64,000 nt of DNA from Bacteroidetes bacterium 41-46 (GCA_001897515.1 MKTA01000015.1:310001-374000), one strand, 5' to 3'; counted from the stretch's first letter, positions 6,880-17,405 are shown. Numbers and translations: made by a program. The notes: generated from the sequence alone by a model not told the origin.

Positions 6880-9033
6880 ATGAAAGTATACCCTACTCAG
6901 AACATTCGCAACATAGTCCTGCTTGGAGGCACGAAATCGGGAAAGACAACCCTGGCAGAGACAATGATGTTTGAAGGAAAAGTTATCGATCGCAGAGGAA
7001 GTGTTGAGGCAAAGACCACTGTGAGCGACAACACGGAAATTGAGCAGATCTACCAGCGTTCAATCTATCCCACACTACTCTACACTGAGTTTATGGACCA
7101 TAAACTTAACATTATAGACACACCCGGTTCAGATGACTTCATTGGAGGAGTTATCTCTGCCTTTAGGGTTGCTGATGCAGGTGTTATGGTTGTCAATGCC
7201 CAGCAGGGTGTTGAGGTAGGTACAGAGATTTTTGCGAGGCAGGCGGAAAAATGTAAGAAGCCCCTTATACTTGCTGTAAACCAGCTAGACCATGAAAAGG
7301 CAAACTGGGAGGGTGCTATTGAGTCAATCAAACAGACATTTGGTAAGAAGGTGTTGATAATTCAGTATCCTGTTGAGACAGGAGCAGGGTTCAATAGCTT
7401 CATTGATGTTTTGAAGATGAAGATGTACCGTTTCAAAGACGATAACGGAACACGTGAGGAGCTTGAAATTCCCGCAGATCAAGTAGATCAGGCTGCTGAG
7501 TACCATCAAATTGTTGCGGAAATGGCCGCCGAGAATGATGAGGCTCTGATGGAGCTATTCTTTGATAAAGGACAGCTTACAGAGGAGGAGATTCGTGCAG
7601 GCTTGAAAATTGGTATTGCAAATGCTGAGATTATGCCTCTATTCTGTCTTTCAGGAAGAAAGGATATTGGAGTAAAGAGGCTAATGGAGTTTGTTATTAA
7701 TGCTGCTCCTGCTCCTGACAAAATGGTTCAGAAATTAAAGGATGGGAATACTGTCCCTTGCGATTCTGCGGGTCAGCCATCTGTATTCATATATAAAACA
7801 GCTGTTGAACAGCACCTGGGCGATGTCTCTTTCTTCCGTGTTATGTCCGGCAAGATTACAGAGGGTATGGACCTTACAAATCCCGAAAATGGAGCTAAGG
7901 AGAGACTATCTGTGATTTATGCAGTAGCAGGAAAGAAAAAAGAGAAGGTAACAGAGATGGTTGCCGGAGATATAGGATGTACTGTTAAACTGAAGAGCGT
8001 TAAAACAAATCAGACTCTTAACGGAGGTAACAAAGAGTGGGCCTTTGAACCTATCACCTTCCCTCCGTCAAAGTTTCGTACGGCTATCAAAGCTAAAGTG
8101 GAGAAGGATGAAGAGAAGCTCGGAGAGATTCTGAATCGTGCCCATGCAGAGGATCCTACTATAAAAATTGAGTATTCAAAGGAGCTCAAGCAGACTATTC
8201 TTAGTGGTCAGGGAGAGCACCATATAAATATCCTTAAATGGCATCTTACTAACACTCATAAACTTGAGGTTGATCTGTTCCCTCCAAAAATCCCTTACAG
8301 AGAGACCATTACTAAAGTTGCAATTGCAGACTACCGCCACAAAAAACAATCAGGTGGAGCTGGTCAGTTTGGTGAGGTTCATCTTCTTATTGAGCCTGTA
8401 GTTGAGGGTGTAGCACCTAACAACAAGTTTAAGATTGAGGGAAAAGAGCTTGTTCTCAATATTAAGGGCAAGGAGGAGTACACTATGGATTGGGGTGGAA
8501 AACTTGAATACTACAACTGTATAGTTGGAGGCTCAATTGATGCGAGATTTATGCCTGCAATTCTAAAGGGTGTTCTTGAGAAGATGGAAGAGGGTCCTTT
8601 AACTGGCTCTTATGCACGCGATATCAGGGTATTCGTTTATGACGGAAAGATGCACCCGGTTGATTCAAATGAGATATCATTTAAACTTGCCGGAAGGAAT
8701 GCCTTTAAGGAGGCTTTCAAAAAGGCCGGCCCTAAAATTATGGAGCCTGTTTACAACGTTGAAGTCCTTGTTCCGAGCGACTCTATGGGTGATGTAATGA
8801 GCGACCTCCAGAATCGCCGAGCAATGATTGAGGGTATGAGCAGTGAAAAGGGATTTGAGGTTCTTAAGGCGAGAGTTCCTCTTGCAGAGCTTAACAAATA
8901 CTCAACAACTCTAAGTTCGCTGACATCCGGCAGGGCAACCTTTACAATGACATTCGCAGAGTACCAGCAGGTGCCTTCTGATGTTCAGGATAAGCTTCTG
9001 AAGGAGTACGAAGCAAGCGAAAAGGAGGAGTAA
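6880..9033 (+). CDS. fusA2: EF-G paralogue (EF-G2-like) with a degenerate GTPase centre
   Basis: A 717-residue protein with the full EF-G domain order (G domain, II, III, IV, V). The G domain departs from housekeeping EF-G: the P-loop is GGTKSGKT (16-23), switch II reads DTPGSDD (80-86) with Ser84 where EF-G has the catalytic His, the NKxD motif is NQLD (134-137), and the usual switch I RGITI sequence is missing. The N-terminus and these substitutions match my recollection of Bacteroides EF-G2, described as promoting translocation without GTP hydrolysis and needed for gut colonisation. Canonical fusA is not in this window. It may be transcribed with the following ABC ATPase gene (8-nt gap). 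Confidence 0.88.
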   Translation: MKVYPTQNIRNIVLLGGTKSGKTTLAETMMFEGKVIDRRGSVEAKTTVSDNTEIEQIYQRSIYPTLLYTEFMDHKLNIIDTPGSDDFIGGVISAFRVADAGVMVVNAQQGVEVGTEIFARQAEKCKKPLILAVNQLDHEKANWEGAIESIKQTFGKKVLIIQYPVETGAGFNSFIDVLKMKMYRFKDDNGTREELEIPADQVDQAAEYHQIVAEMAAENDEALMELFFDKGQLTEEEIRAGLKIGIANAEIMPLFCLSGRKDIGVKRLMEFVINAAPAPDKMVQKLKDGNTVPCDSAGQPSVFIYKTAVEQHLGDVSFFRVMSGKITEGMDLTNPENGAKERLSVIYAVAGKKKEKVTEMVAGDIGCTVKLKSVKTNQTLNGGNKEWAFEPITFPPSKFRTAIKAKVEKDEEKLGEILNRAHAEDPTIKIEYSKELKQTILSGQGEHHINILKWHLTNTHKLEVDLFPPKIPYRETITKVAIADYRHKKQSGGAGQFGEVHLLIEPVVEGVAPNNKFKIEGKELVLNIKGKEEYTMDWGGKLEYYNCIVGGSIDARFMPAILKGVLEKMEEGPLTGSYARDIRVFVYDGKMHPVDSNEISFKLAGRNAFKEAFKKAGPKIMEPVYNVEVLVPSDSMGDVMSDLQNRRAMIEGMSSEKGFEVLKARVPLAELNKYSTTLSSLTSGRATFTMTFAEYQQVPSDVQDKLLKEYEASEKEE

Positions 9034-9041
9034 TCTGCCTG

Positions 9042-9695
9042 ATGATTGAGGCAACCGATATAAGAAAATCTTACGGAAGCCTTCTTGTCCTAAAGGGAAT
9101 TGATTTCAGGGCAAAGGAGGCGGAGGTGATAAGCATTGTTGGAGCAAGCGGGGCTGGAAAGTCCAGCTTGCTCCAAATTCTTGGCACCCTCTCAAGGCCG
9201 GATTCAGGGCGGGTGATTATTGACGGAACAGACCTTTTCTCTTTGGGGTCAAATGCACTGGCAGACTTCAGAAACAGAAAGATCGGATTTGTTTTTCAGT
9301 TTCACCATCTTTTGCCCGAGTTTACGGCAAAGGAGAATGTTGCTATTCCGGCTCTAATTGCAAAGGAGAGCACGGCGAGGGCAAATGCAAGAGCAGAAGA
9401 GTTGCTGGTCTCTTTAGGGCTGGGAGAGAGGCTTGACCACAAGCCATCTGAACTTAGCGGAGGAGAGCAGCAAAGGGTAGCCATTGCAAGGGCTCTTATG
9501 AACAATCCCTCTGTAATTCTGGCTGACGAACCATCCGGCAATCTTGATACAACAACCAAAAGAGAGATTCATTCGCTTTTTTTTGAGTTAAGAGAGAGAT
9601 ATGGCCAGACAATAATAATAGTAACCCACGACAGAGAGCTTGCCTCTATGAGCGACAGGGTACTTGAAATGAAAGATGGGGCATTTCTTCTTTAA
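9042..9695 (+). CDS. lolD: LolD-type ABC transporter ATPase
   Basis: A 217-residue ABC ATPase of the LolD/MacB subfamily. Walker A GASGAGKS is at 34-41, the Q-loop in FVFQFHH, signature [15 protein letters not shown], Walker [12 protein letters not shown] and the switch histidine in VTHD. LolD powers release of outer-membrane lipoproteins from the inner membrane with LolC/E partners, but no permease gene is adjacent, so partner and substrate are inferred. It starts 8 nt after the EF-G2-like gene and overlaps the next gene by 20 nt. Confidence 0.85.
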   Translation: MIEATDIRKSYGSLLVLKGIDFRAKEAEVISIVGASGAGKSSLLQILGTLSRPDSGRVIIDGTDLFSLGSNALADFRNRKIGFVFQFHHLLPEFTAKENVAIPALIAKESTARANARAEELLVSLGLGERLDHKPSELSGGEQQRVAIARALMNNPSVILADEPSGNLDTTTKREIHSLFFELRERYGQTIIIVTHDRELASMSDRVLEMKDGAFLL

Positions 9696-10416
9696 AGAGT
9701 TTTCTGTAAAGCAGGATCGGAGCGCAATGAAGGTCAATACAGATGGTGTCCTTCTTGGTGCCTGGTGCTCTTTGCCTAATGGTACTGAGAAAAAACCGGT
9801 GTTTGTCACAGATGTGGGAACAGGAACCGGGGTTATAGCCCTTATGGTTGCTCAAAGACTATATGGTATAGGTGTTGAATGCTCAATAGATGGGATTGAC
9901 CCCGATGATCCGTCAGCAGTGGAGGCCGGAGAAAACTTCAACCTGTCGCCCTGGAGAGAAAGCCTTATCTCTCTACCACTATCTTTTAGCGACTATATGT
10001 CATCCAATCCGTTAAAAAGGGACCTTATAGTCTCTAACCCCCCATATTTTACAAATTCACTAAAGGCCCCCTGTTCAAGAAGAAGCAAGGCCCGCCACAA
10101 TGACAGCCTTTCATTTTCAGAATTGGCAAATTACTCTGAGAGATTGCTCTCACCAAACGGGACTTTGTCAATAATACTACCTTCAGATGGGGAGAGAGAC
10201 TTTATCTCCGCTGCTACTGAGGCGGGACTTTCTCTGTCAAGAATTTGCAGAGTAAGCACTATTACGGGTGAGAGTCCAAGAAGGGTTATGATGGAGTTCG
10301 CTAAGGAGGATAGAGGTGGCGTAAATGAAGAGAGGCTCTCTGTTCAGGAGAGCCCCAGTGGTTCTTTTACGGATAGGTATAAAGCACTTACCTCTGCCTT
10401 CTATCTTAAGTTTTGA
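9676..10416 (+). CDS. trmN6: tRNA1(Val) adenine-37 N6-methyltransferase (TrmN6 family)
   Basis: A 246-residue class I SAM-dependent methyltransferase. The N-terminal sequence ([19 protein letters not shown]) is the TrmN6/YfiC signature, [12 protein letters not shown] is the SAM-binding loop and SNPPYF is the N6-adenine catalytic NPPY motif. The family methylates A37 of one tRNA-Val. Its start overlaps lolD by 20 nt. The 3' end overlaps the convergent Spy-like gene by 16 nt. Confidence 0.9.
   Translation: MGHFFFKEFSVKQDRSAMKVNTDGVLLGAWCSLPNGTEKKPVFVTDVGTGTGVIALMVAQRLYGIGVECSIDGIDPDDPSAVEAGENFNLSPWRESLISLPLSFSDYMSSNPLKRDLIVSNPPYFTNSLKAPCSRRSKARHNDSLSFSELANYSERLLSPNGTLSIILPSDGERDFISAATEAGLSLSRICRVSTITGESPRRVMMEFAKEDRGGVNEERLSVQESPSGSFTDRYKALTSAFYLKF
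10332..10356 (-). terminator. Possible weak terminator of the minus-strand transketolase/sigma operon, inside trmN6
   Basis: On the minus strand GGGGCTCTC pairs with GAGAGCCTC (9 bp including one G-U, 7-nt loop), followed by a broken U-tract (TCTTCATTT). It lies 45 nt past the Spy-like gene stop, within trmN6. The poor U-tract makes it uncertain. Confidence 0.4.
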
Positions 10417-10907
10417 CCAGCCCCTGGTCCCCCCGGTCCTCTTCTCAGCTGGTGTATCATCTTGACTCTGAATCTCTCTTCTGCAACATAGATCTTCGCA
10501 ACCTTTGAAGGTGGAAGTATCTTTGAGAACAGAGAGTAGTAATTTTTATATATATCTCCCTCTGTTGCAAATTCGGCCACATATTTATCCATCAGGGATC
10601 TAATTTCAGATTCGTTAATCTTCTCCTCTCCCGATACGGCCTTCTCTATGTTTTTAAGATTTCCCTGAATTCTCCTGTATGACCTCTCTCTCTCTTTCCA
10701 AAAGTTATTGTAAACAGGCCAAAACTCCTCGGCCTCTTTTGGTGTTAACTCAAGTTCAGTTGTGAAAAAAGCAATTTTTGCACTCTGAATCTGCTCATAT
10801 CTGTTCTGTCTCTCCTGTTCAGCCGGAGACATGGTGCCGGGCTGAGGCTGTGCCATGGCAGTAATGGCAAAAATAGCAAGGAGTATTGTTAATGCTGTCT
10901 TTTTCAT
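10401..10907 (-). CDS. Spy/CpxP-like periplasmic protein
   Basis: A 168-residue exported protein. A signal peptide (about 1-19, ending AMAQ) is followed by a largely helical, charged region with LELTPKEAEEFWPVYNNFW, the kind of repeat seen in LTXXQ/Spy-type proteins of Bacteroidota, and a Gly/Pro/Arg-rich tail. Such proteins act as periplasmic chaperones or sensors in envelope stress. It is the last gene of a minus-strand run, 6 nt after the probable anti-sigma gene, which fits an ECF envelope-stress module. The family call is by general resemblance. Confidence 0.7.
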   Translation of the reverse strand: MKKTALTILLAIFAITAMAQPQPGTMSPAEQERQNRYEQIQSAKIAFFTTELELTPKEAEEFWPVYNNFWKERERSYRRIQGNLKNIEKAVSGEEKINESEIRSLMDKYVAEFATEGDIYKNYYSLFSKILPPSKVAKIYVAEERFRVKMIHQLRRGPGGPGAGQNLR

Positions 10908-10913
10908 CTTTGT

Positions 10914-11330
10914 TTAATCTAATGATGCTAAATATATTATACCTGTATTAGAGCTAAGGTACTCTACTATCTCTTCCGGATCTATGCTCTCCTCCTCTGA
11001 GTATAGCGTATCAGCTGATGAGTCATAAAAGTCAACGAAACTTGTTTTAACGTAAAGGGCCTCTACTTGTGCCTCTTCTGTTGTAAACGTATCTCCGTTT
11101 CCATCCCCGGGTGAGAACAGATTGATGGTTGCATATGCGATGAGGAAAACTACGGCGAATGATGCCACAAGAGCAAGCTGAGGTCTGGCAATATTCCATA
11201 AACGAGTTCCTCTTTTTGAAGAGGAGACTCTCTCTGATATAGAATCTTGCAGAGTGCTGAAGTATCCATCGGGAACCGAATAAGGGTTGTCCCTAAGATG
11301 CCTGTTCTCCATATTAAATTTTTCTTTCAT
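10914..11330 (-). CDS. Probable anti-sigma factor, single-pass membrane protein
   Basis: A 138-residue protein with a basic cytoplasmic N-terminus, one transmembrane segment at about 50-70 and an acidic, Ser/Glu-rich periplasmic domain. It lies between an ECF sigma gene (30 nt upstream) and a periplasmic Spy-like gene (6 nt downstream), so an anti-sigma role is likely. I see no HxxxCxxC zinc motif. A second in-frame ATG at codon 7 could be the true start. Confidence 0.65.
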   Translation of the reverse strand: MKEKFNMENRHLRDNPYSVPDGYFSTLQDSISERVSSSKRGTRLWNIARPQLALVASFAVVFLIAYATINLFSPGDGNGDTFTTEEAQVEALYVKTSFVDFYDSSADTLYSEEESIDPEEIVEYLSSNTGIIYLASLD

Positions 11331-11360
11331 ACCTCTTTGACTATTAAAATTGCAAAAGGA

Positions 11361-11903
11361 TTAAAACAGCTCCTCCATTGCTTGCTGAATTTTTTGAAAA
11401 GCATGGTGGTAAGATGCTTTCAAAGCACCAACAGAGGTTCCTGTAACCTCTGAAATCTCCTCATATTTCATCTCTTCAAAATATCTCATATTAAAAACAG
11501 CTCTCTGTTTGTCCGGTAATTTGAGTATCGCTTTATGCAGGGCCATCTGGGTCTTGTCTCCGTTGAAATAGGGGTCTGACTCCAGTTTGTTTTCCAACTG
11601 TTTGGAGTAGTCAGTAAGTGAGAGGAGAGCTCTTGTCTTTTTCCTCTTGAGGAAAGTAAGAGATTCGTTGGTTGCTATTCTGTAAAGCCATGTATAAAGA
11701 CGGGACTCCTCCCTGAAATCAGGAAGTGCGTCCCATGCCTTTAGAAATGAATTTTGCACTATGTCATTTGCATCATCATGCGATGCAACCATTTTGCGCA
11801 CATGCCAGTAAAGCCGCTCGCTGTATGTTTTAACGATAAGGTTGAAGGCATAATGTTGTTTGCCCTCCTCTCTGTATAAATCCAGAAGCTCCTTATCTGT
11901 CAT
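11361..11903 (-). CDS. ECF-type RNA polymerase sigma factor
   Basis: A 180-residue ECF sigma factor. Region 2 (DDANDIVQNSFLKAWDALPDF, then YTWLYRIATN) and region 4 (LPDKQRAVFNMRYFEEMKYE, then EISEVTGTSVGALKASYHHA) are intact. It starts 9 nt after the transketolase C-terminal subunit gene and no promoter box was found between them, suggesting read-through from the transketolase promoter in addition to any autoregulated promoter. With the next two genes it makes a sigma, anti-sigma, periplasmic-effector set. Confidence 0.93.
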   Translation of the reverse strand: MTDKELLDLYREEGKQHYAFNLIVKTYSERLYWHVRKMVASHDDANDIVQNSFLKAWDALPDFREESRLYTWLYRIATNESLTFLKRKKTRALLSLTDYSKQLENKLESDPYFNGDKTQMALHKAILKLPDKQRAVFNMRYFEEMKYEEISEVTGTSVGALKASYHHAFQKIQQAMEELF

Positions 11904-11912
11904 TTTATAAAC

Positions 11913-12872
11913 TTACGCTTTTCTAGAAATTACCCTCTTTGCGGCTGTCACTATACTTGAAGCATCCAGTCCATACTCCTTCATGAGTTCCGATGGCTCT
12001 CCGCTCTGCCCAAAAAGGTCGTCAACAGCAACAAACTCCAGCGGGGTCGGTCTCTCATTTGCCAGCAGGCCTGCGATAAGCTCTCCCATCCCTCCGGCTA
12101 TCAGGTGCTCTTCAGCAGTTACAACCGCACCGGTCTTTGTTGCTGATTCTATGACTGCTGTTTTATCCAAAGGTTTAATTGTATGGATATTTATGACCTC
12201 GGCAGAAATCCCATCCTCCTCAAGAATCTTTGCCGCCTGTATAGATTCCCAAACCAGGTGGCCTGTTGCAAATATTGTAACATCATTTCCTTCAGTCATT
12301 CTTATGGCCTTCCCTATTTCAAACTTCTGGTCTGCAGGTGTGAAGTTTGGTACAGAGGGGCGTCCGAATCTTAGATAGACAGGTCCGTGGTGCTCTGCTA
12401 TTGCTATTGTAGCTGCTTTTGTTTGATTGTAGTCACAAGGGTTGATTACAGTAAGATTTGGCAACATCCGCATCAGACCCAAATCCTCCATTGTCTGGTG
12501 AGTGGCACCATCCTCTCCCAAAGTTATACCTGCATGTGATGCGCAAATTTTTACATTCGTCTCTGAGTATGCAACTGTTTGCCTTACCTGGTCATAGACT
12601 CTTCCTGTAACAAACTCTGCAAATGAGCCGGCAAATGGGATCTTCCCGGAAACAGCAAGTCCGGCTGCAGTTCCAATCATATTTGCTTCAGCAATTCCGC
12701 ACTGAATAAACCTCTCCGGGAACTCGGCTGCAAATGCATCCATCTTAAGTGAGCCGGTTAGGTCGGCACAAAGTGCAACAACCTCGCTGTTTGTTTTACC
12801 CAGTTCGTGAAGTCCGGCTCCAAAACCAGATCTGGTATCCTTATTTCCGGTATTTTCAAATATCTCTTTCAT
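11913..12872 (-). CDS. Transketolase, C-terminal subunit
   Basis: A 319-residue protein covering the pyrimidine-binding and C-terminal domains of transketolase, as in split transketolases of many anaerobes. GEDGATHQTMEDLGLMR and an AEEHLIAGG stretch in the C-terminal domain are typical. With the N-terminal subunit it forms the thiamine-diphosphate enzyme that moves two-carbon units in the non-oxidative pentose phosphate pathway. Only one base separates it from the upstream subunit, consistent with translational coupling. Confidence 0.93.
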   Translation of the reverse strand: MKEIFENTGNKDTRSGFGAGLHELGKTNSEVVALCADLTGSLKMDAFAAEFPERFIQCGIAEANMIGTAAGLAVSGKIPFAGSFAEFVTGRVYDQVRQTVAYSETNVKICASHAGITLGEDGATHQTMEDLGLMRMLPNLTVINPCDYNQTKAATIAIAEHHGPVYLRFGRPSVPNFTPADQKFEIGKAIRMTEGNDVTIFATGHLVWESIQAAKILEEDGISAEVINIHTIKPLDKTAVIESATKTGAVVTAEEHLIAGGMGELIAGLLANERPTPLEFVAVDDLFGQSGEPSELMKEYGLDASSIVTAAKRVISRKA

Positions 12873-12873
12873 G

Positions 12874-13719
12874 TTAAAAATCTCCTATAGTCTCCTTAAG
12901 TTGTGATAGTGCCTTCTCAGTCTGTTCTTTGTTAGGGGCTTTACCATGCCAGTGGTGTGTCCCCTCCATGAAGTCCACGGAGCGTCCCATCTCTGTCTTC
13001 ATCAAAAGCATCTTAGGCTTCCCGTCCTCTCTTGCCTCTTTTGCACTTCTGATAACTGCTTTTATTGCCTCTAAATCGTGACCGTCTGCAACTACAACAT
13101 CCCACCCGAAAGCAATCCATTTGGCCTTTAGATCACCAAGGCTCATAACCTGATCGTTTGGTCCGTCAATCTGTTGTCCGTTCCAGTCTGTCATTGCAAT
13201 TAAATTGCTAAGCTTATGGTGGGCTGCAAACATCGCAGCTTCCCATATCTGTCCCTCCTGGCACTCGCCGTCTCCCGTAAGTACAAAAACAAAGTTGTCC
13301 TCTCCGTCAAGCCTCTTTGTCAGAGCGGCTCCACACGCAACTGAGAGACCCTGTCCGAGTGAGCCTGATGCCATATGAATGCCGGGTAAACCACGCTCAA
13401 CAGAGGGGTGACCCTGCAGCCTTGAACCCAACTTCCTGAATGAAGCCAACTCAGATACAGGGAAATATCCGCTTCTTGCAAGGACACTGTACATAACTGG
13501 TGAAAGGTGTCCGGCCGACAGGAAGAACATATCTCTTCCTTTGCCATCTCTGCTCCAGCCGGCAGGATCATGATTCATCTCGGAGAAAAAGAGAGCAGTC
13601 AGAATATCTGTACTGCTGAGCGAACCGCCGGGGTGTCCGGAGCCGGCCATGTTGACCATCCGCACAATATCCCTCCTTATCTGCGAAGCAATTTCGCTCA
13701 ATGGAAAATTTTGTGTCAT
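12874..13719 (-). CDS. Transketolase, N-terminal (thiamine-diphosphate binding) subunit
   Basis: A 281-residue protein equal to the TPP-binding domain of transketolase. The thiamine-diphosphate/Mg motif is [13 protein letters not shown] followed by [22 protein letters not shown] near the N-terminus and [13 protein letters not shown] are also conserved. First gene of a minus-strand run that continues into the C-terminal subunit and the ECF sigma module. A promoter box lies at 13768-13775. Confidence 0.94.
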   Translation of the reverse strand: MTQNFPLSEIASQIRRDIVRMVNMAGSGHPGGSLSSTDILTALFFSEMNHDPAGWSRDGKGRDMFFLSAGHLSPVMYSVLARSGYFPVSELASFRKLGSRLQGHPSVERGLPGIHMASGSLGQGLSVACGAALTKRLDGEDNFVFVLTGDGECQEGQIWEAAMFAAHHKLSNLIAMTDWNGQQIDGPNDQVMSLGDLKAKWIAFGWDVVVADGHDLEAIKAVIRSAKEAREDGKPKMLLMKTEMGRSVDFMEGTHHWHGKAPNKEQTEKALSQLKETIGDF

Positions 13720-13767
13720 TAATTGTGTATTTTATTGTTTGATATATCTTTTTTTCTGCCTGAATGA

Positions 13768-13775
13768 CAAAGATA
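13768..13775 (-). promoter_or_regulatory. Putative -7 box (TATCTTTG) for the transketolase operon
   Basis: The minus strand reads TATCTTTG, 48 nt upstream of the transketolase start. Its upstream region would overlap that of the divergent lepA promoter. Confidence 0.5.
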
Positions 13776-13806
13776 ACACCATTAATCTGCATTTGTTAAA
13801 TATTTT

Positions 13807-13814
13807 TATCTTTG
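13807..13814 (+). promoter_or_regulatory. Putative -7 box (TATCTTTG) for lepA, only 5 nt before the ATG
   Basis: A perfect TAnnTTTG match ending at 13814; the lepA ATG is at 13820. Transcription normally starts a few bases after this box, so the mRNA would be leaderless or nearly so. Confidence 0.55.
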
Positions 13815-13819
13815 CAGCC

Positions 13820-15607
13820 ATGAAGAATATAAGGAACTTTTGTATAATCGCACATATTGACCACGGGAAGAGTACCTTGGCAGACAGGCTGTTGGAGTTT
13901 ACAAAAACTGTCAACGAGAGGGATATGGAGGCTCAGGTTTTGGACTCAATGGATCTGGAGAAGGAGAAGGGAATCACCATAAAGAGCCATGCAATACAGA
14001 TGGATTACTTTAAAGACGGTGAAAAATACACTCTTAACCTTATTGATACACCTGGTCACGTGGATTTTTCATATGAGGTTTCAAGGGCAATTGCCTCTTG
14101 CGAAGGGGCTCTGCTTGTAGTAGATGCTACTCAGGGCATACAGGCTCAAACAATATCAAATTTGTATCTTGCACTTAACCATGATCTTGAAATTATTCCG
14201 GTGCTGAATAAGATAGATATGGATGCGGCTATGATTGATTCTGTAAAGGATCAGATTATAGACCTTCTTGGTTGTGATGATGAGGATATTATACTAGCCA
14301 GTGGCAAGACCGGTGTTGGAGTAGAGGAGATACTGGATGCAATTTTAAAGAGAGTCCCAGCACCTAAAGGTGACCCGGATGCACCACTTCAGGCGCTGAT
14401 TTTTGATTCTGTGTTTAACTCATTCAGAGGAATAATTGCCTATTTTAAAGTTGAAAACGGCTCAATAAAAAAGGGAGATAAGGTCAAATTTTTTAATACC
14501 GGGAAGGAGTACGAGGCAGATGAGGTGGGAATCCTCCGGCTTAGAATGACCCCTACAGGAGAGGTACGCACAGGGGACGTCGGATATATAATTTCAGGAA
14601 TTAAGGCTGCAAGTGAGGTAAAGGTGGGTGACACAATAACGCATATCACAAGGCCGTGTACATCTTCTATAGCCGGTTTTGAAGAGGTTAAACCGATGGT
14701 GTTTGCCGGAGTTTATCCGGTTGAGGCTGATGAATACGAGGATCTCAGGGCCTCATTGGAAAAGTTGCAGCTTAATGATGCTTCGCTTGTATTTGAGCCG
14801 GAATCCTCTTTGGCTCTTGGCTTTGGTTTCAGGTGTGGCTTCCTGGGATTATTGCACCTTGAGATTGTCCAGGAGAGACTCTACAGAGAGTTTGATATGG
14901 ATGTCATCACTACAGTTCCAAACGTCTCCTATAAGGTTTATACAACACAGGGAGAGATGCTTGATGTTCACAACCCCTCTGGTCTTCCGCCGGTAACCCT
15001 GGTTGACTATATTGAGGAGCCATATATAAGAGCTCAGATTATATCCAAATCAGAGTACTTTGGGGTAATAATGAAGCTCTGCCTTGATAAACGAGGTGTG
15101 CTTTTAAGTCAGCACTTCCTAACAAGTGAACGCGTAGAGCTCAATTTTGAGATGCCTTTGGCAGAGATTGTGTTTGATTTTTATGATAAGCTCAAGTCTG
15201 TGTCAAGAGGGTATGCTTCATTTGACTACCATGTTGTGGGCTACAAAGAGGCAGACCTCGTTAAGTTAGATATTCTGCTTAACGGAGAGCAGGTAGATGC
15301 CCTCTCAAGCCTTATCCACAGAGACCATGCATACGACTTTGGACGTAGAATGTGCGAAAAGTTAAAAGAGCTTATCCCTCGCCAGCAGTTTGACATTGCG
15401 ATTCAGGCAGCCATCGGGGCAAAAATAATAGCCCGTGAAACTGTAAAAGCGGTTCGCAAAGATGTTACAGCCAAATGTTACGGCGGTGATATCAGCAGAA
15501 AGCGTAAACTTCTTGAAAAACAGAAGAAGGGTAAGAAACGTATGCGCCAGGTGGGTAATGTAGAGGTTCCGCAAAGCGCATTTATGGCTGTGCTTAAACT
15601 TGATTAA
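13820..15607 (+). CDS. lepA: Elongation factor 4 (LepA)
   Basis: A 595-residue translational GTPase that acts on stalled or mis-translocated ribosomes. G1 is AHIDHGKST (11-19), switch I contains EKGITIKS, switch II is DTPGHVDF with the catalytic His, and G4 is NKID. The LepA-specific C-terminal domain is present ([20 protein letters not shown]). The open frame extends upstream to a TTG, but the ATG at 13820 gives the standard length and N-terminus. It contrasts with the EF-G2-like protein upstream, which has lost the switch II histidine. Confidence 0.97.
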   Translation: MKNIRNFCIIAHIDHGKSTLADRLLEFTKTVNERDMEAQVLDSMDLEKEKGITIKSHAIQMDYFKDGEKYTLNLIDTPGHVDFSYEVSRAIASCEGALLVVDATQGIQAQTISNLYLALNHDLEIIPVLNKIDMDAAMIDSVKDQIIDLLGCDDEDIILASGKTGVGVEEILDAILKRVPAPKGDPDAPLQALIFDSVFNSFRGIIAYFKVENGSIKKGDKVKFFNTGKEYEADEVGILRLRMTPTGEVRTGDVGYIISGIKAASEVKVGDTITHITRPCTSSIAGFEEVKPMVFAGVYPVEADEYEDLRASLEKLQLNDASLVFEPESSLALGFGFRCGFLGLLHLEIVQERLYREFDMDVITTVPNVSYKVYTTQGEMLDVHNPSGLPPVTLVDYIEEPYIRAQIISKSEYFGVIMKLCLDKRGVLLSQHFLTSERVELNFEMPLAEIVFDFYDKLKSVSRGYASFDYHVVGYKEADLVKLDILLNGEQVDALSSLIHRDHAYDFGRRMCEKLKELIPRQQFDIAIQAAIGAKIIARETVKAVRKDVTAKCYGGDISRKRKLLEKQKKGKKRMRQVGNVEVPQSAFMAVLKLD

Positions 15608-15647
15608 GACAATATGGAAAATCCGCTGCTGATAGAGACAACGGAAA

Positions 15648-15687
15648 GAAAAAAAAGACTGACTAAATTTAGCCAGTCTCTTTTTTT
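15648..15687. terminator. Bidirectional terminator between lepA and the OmpA-like lipoprotein gene
   Basis: AGACTG (15656-15661) pairs with CAGTCT (15674-15679) around a self-complementary CTAAATTTAG core, flanked by an A-run before and TTTTTTT after. It can stop transcription from both convergent genes. Confidence 0.85.
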
Positions 15688-15705
15688 ACTGTTCAGTTAA
15701 GAATA

Positions 15706-17358
15706 CTATTGTCTGAATTTGGCAAACTCAATATCCTTCTCAGAACGCTTCTTAAAGTTCTCGTTTTCGTAAACTTTATTAAGTTGTTTAGCAACCTCAA
15801 TCATCTCGCCTTTGCGTGCATAAACAATTGCTCTCATATAAGCTGCGTGAGGGCAGTCATGCGTAAGGACAGGTAGTGCCTTGTCAAGCTGGTTTGTAAG
15901 GATATAAGCAAGACCCTCGTTAGAGTTTCCAGTTCCGGCAAGCTTTGCAGAAGCCTCCCTGTATCTGCCATCCAAAATGTCAATAATTGCGGTATTTTGT
16001 TTTGCAATCGGAAGTTCAGATTTTGCAAACATCTCTGATGCTCTCTTGTAATCTTTGTCTCTAAGTGCAATCACACCTGCATTGTTGTAGTAGAACTTGC
16101 TGGTTTTGTTTGAAACTTTTGCGAGAGCAGCTTTAGCTTCGGCCAGTTTGCCATTGTCAAGATGGATAGCGGTAAGGTTGTTGTAAGCGCGGTCACATTT
16201 AAACTTGTCACCAGCTTTTGTATATAGCTTAACCTTTGTGCTGTAGTCGTTTACCAGAGTGGCAGCATAAAGAAGAGCCTCAACATCCATTATCTCTATA
16301 TTTGAGTTTGTCAGTTCAACCAGCTCTTCGTCACTATAGTTTGTGTAGTCAATGTTAGCAATGAACCTTGCTCTGCGAAGCTCCGGAAGTATCTTGTCTG
16401 CAAGAGTTTTGAACACAAATGACATATTCTTGATCTCTCTTTCGCGAACCGCAGGGTCACTGTACATTGAAAGAACGCGGAGAATAAGCTCTTTATCCTG
16501 AATGTTAGAGGCAGCAACAAGCTCCTGGAATCCTTCCCAGTCTTCAGCAACAGTAGTCACATTTACAGGGCCGTCTACCGGAGTCTTCTTTGTTATCTTG
16601 TCAAATGCAGCCTTTGCTGTTTCACTTCTCTTGTCTGAAAGTTTGTTGTTCAGTTTCTCAGGTCCGTCCGGAGATGCGTAGGCAACAATATTTGTCTCTA
16701 CTATCTCTCTGCGGTTATCCTCTTTGATACTTGCAAGGAATTTTTCAAACTCTTTTATCTCTTGCTTAGTAAGCTCTTTTGGACGAACAACGTGGCTGTT
16801 GATTGTGTATAGAATCTGAGTCTCTTTCTTCTCAGAGATTATCTTCTTATAGTTATCTTCAGCATAAGCCACATCACCATATGAGTGTACAAGCTTGTAT
16901 GTGATATTTGCACCGTCTGCAACTTTGAACGGAGCAGGGAAATCAATTTTCTTCAGTTTGTTCCATACTGCAATACGAAGCTCAAGGTGAGATTTCTCCA
17001 TGCCTGGAACATATGCGAATTTAACAGTGTTGGTAGCCTTGCCGCCGGAGGCAGGAACGACATTGAAGTTGTCAGTTACCTTTTCTCCCTGAAGTTTATG
17101 GATAGGTGCCACAGCTTCGCCCCCTTCATATACGAGTACGGGAACGATCTCTAAAACTGCTTTTGGATGGAAATAACCCTCCGGAAAAGTAAGGGTGTAG
17201 GAGGCTGTAATTTCATCAGCGACTACTTCGAGTACTTTTGGATTGCCATCTACTCCCAAGAGTACGGCATCTTTGGCCATTTTTGACGGATTGCTGCAGG
17301 ATACAACTGCAAAACCAATCAGTGCAAAAGAAAAAAGCTTAAGGAATTTCATCTTCAT
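15706..17358 (-). CDS. OmpA-like outer-membrane lipoprotein with TPR-type repeats
   Basis: A 550-residue lipoprotein: a signal peptide ends in a lipobox with Cys21 (FAVVSC). The middle contains an OmpA-C-like peptidoglycan-binding region (IVAYASPDGPEKLNNKLSDK, followed by RSETA, about 225-245). The C-terminal third has helical repeats resembling TPR units. It probably sits in the outer membrane and contacts peptidoglycan. An in-frame ATG at codon 3 is a possible alternative start. It has its own promoter box and shares a bidirectional terminator with lepA. Its specific role is unknown. Confidence 0.8.
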   Translation of the reverse strand: MKMKFLKLFSFALIGFAVVSCSNPSKMAKDAVLLGVDGNPKVLEVVADEITASYTLTFPEGYFHPKAVLEIVPVLVYEGGEAVAPIHKLQGEKVTDNFNVVPASGGKATNTVKFAYVPGMEKSHLELRIAVWNKLKKIDFPAPFKVADGANITYKLVHSYGDVAYAEDNYKKIISEKKETQILYTINSHVVRPKELTKQEIKEFEKFLASIKEDNRREIVETNIVAYASPDGPEKLNNKLSDKRSETAKAAFDKITKKTPVDGPVNVTTVAEDWEGFQELVAASNIQDKELILRVLSMYSDPAVREREIKNMSFVFKTLADKILPELRRARFIANIDYTNYSDEELVELTNSNIEIMDVEALLYAATLVNDYSTKVKLYTKAGDKFKCDRAYNNLTAIHLDNGKLAEAKAALAKVSNKTSKFYYNNAGVIALRDKDYKRASEMFAKSELPIAKQNTAIIDILDGRYREASAKLAGTGNSNEGLAYILTNQLDKALPVLTHDCPHAAYMRAIVYARKGEMIEVAKQLNKVYENENFKKRSEKDIEFAKFRQ

Positions 17359-17397
17359 TATTGCGTTGTTTTGGTGTTAATTTCGTATGCTATTCCG

Positions 17398-17405
17398 CAA
17401 AGATA
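17398..17405 (-). promoter_or_regulatory. Putative -7 box (TATCTTTG) for the OmpA-like lipoprotein gene
   Basis: The minus strand reads TATCTTTG, 39 nt upstream of the start. It lies only 12 bp from the -7 box of the divergent sigma-54 activator, so the two polymerase footprints must overlap. Confidence 0.5.
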
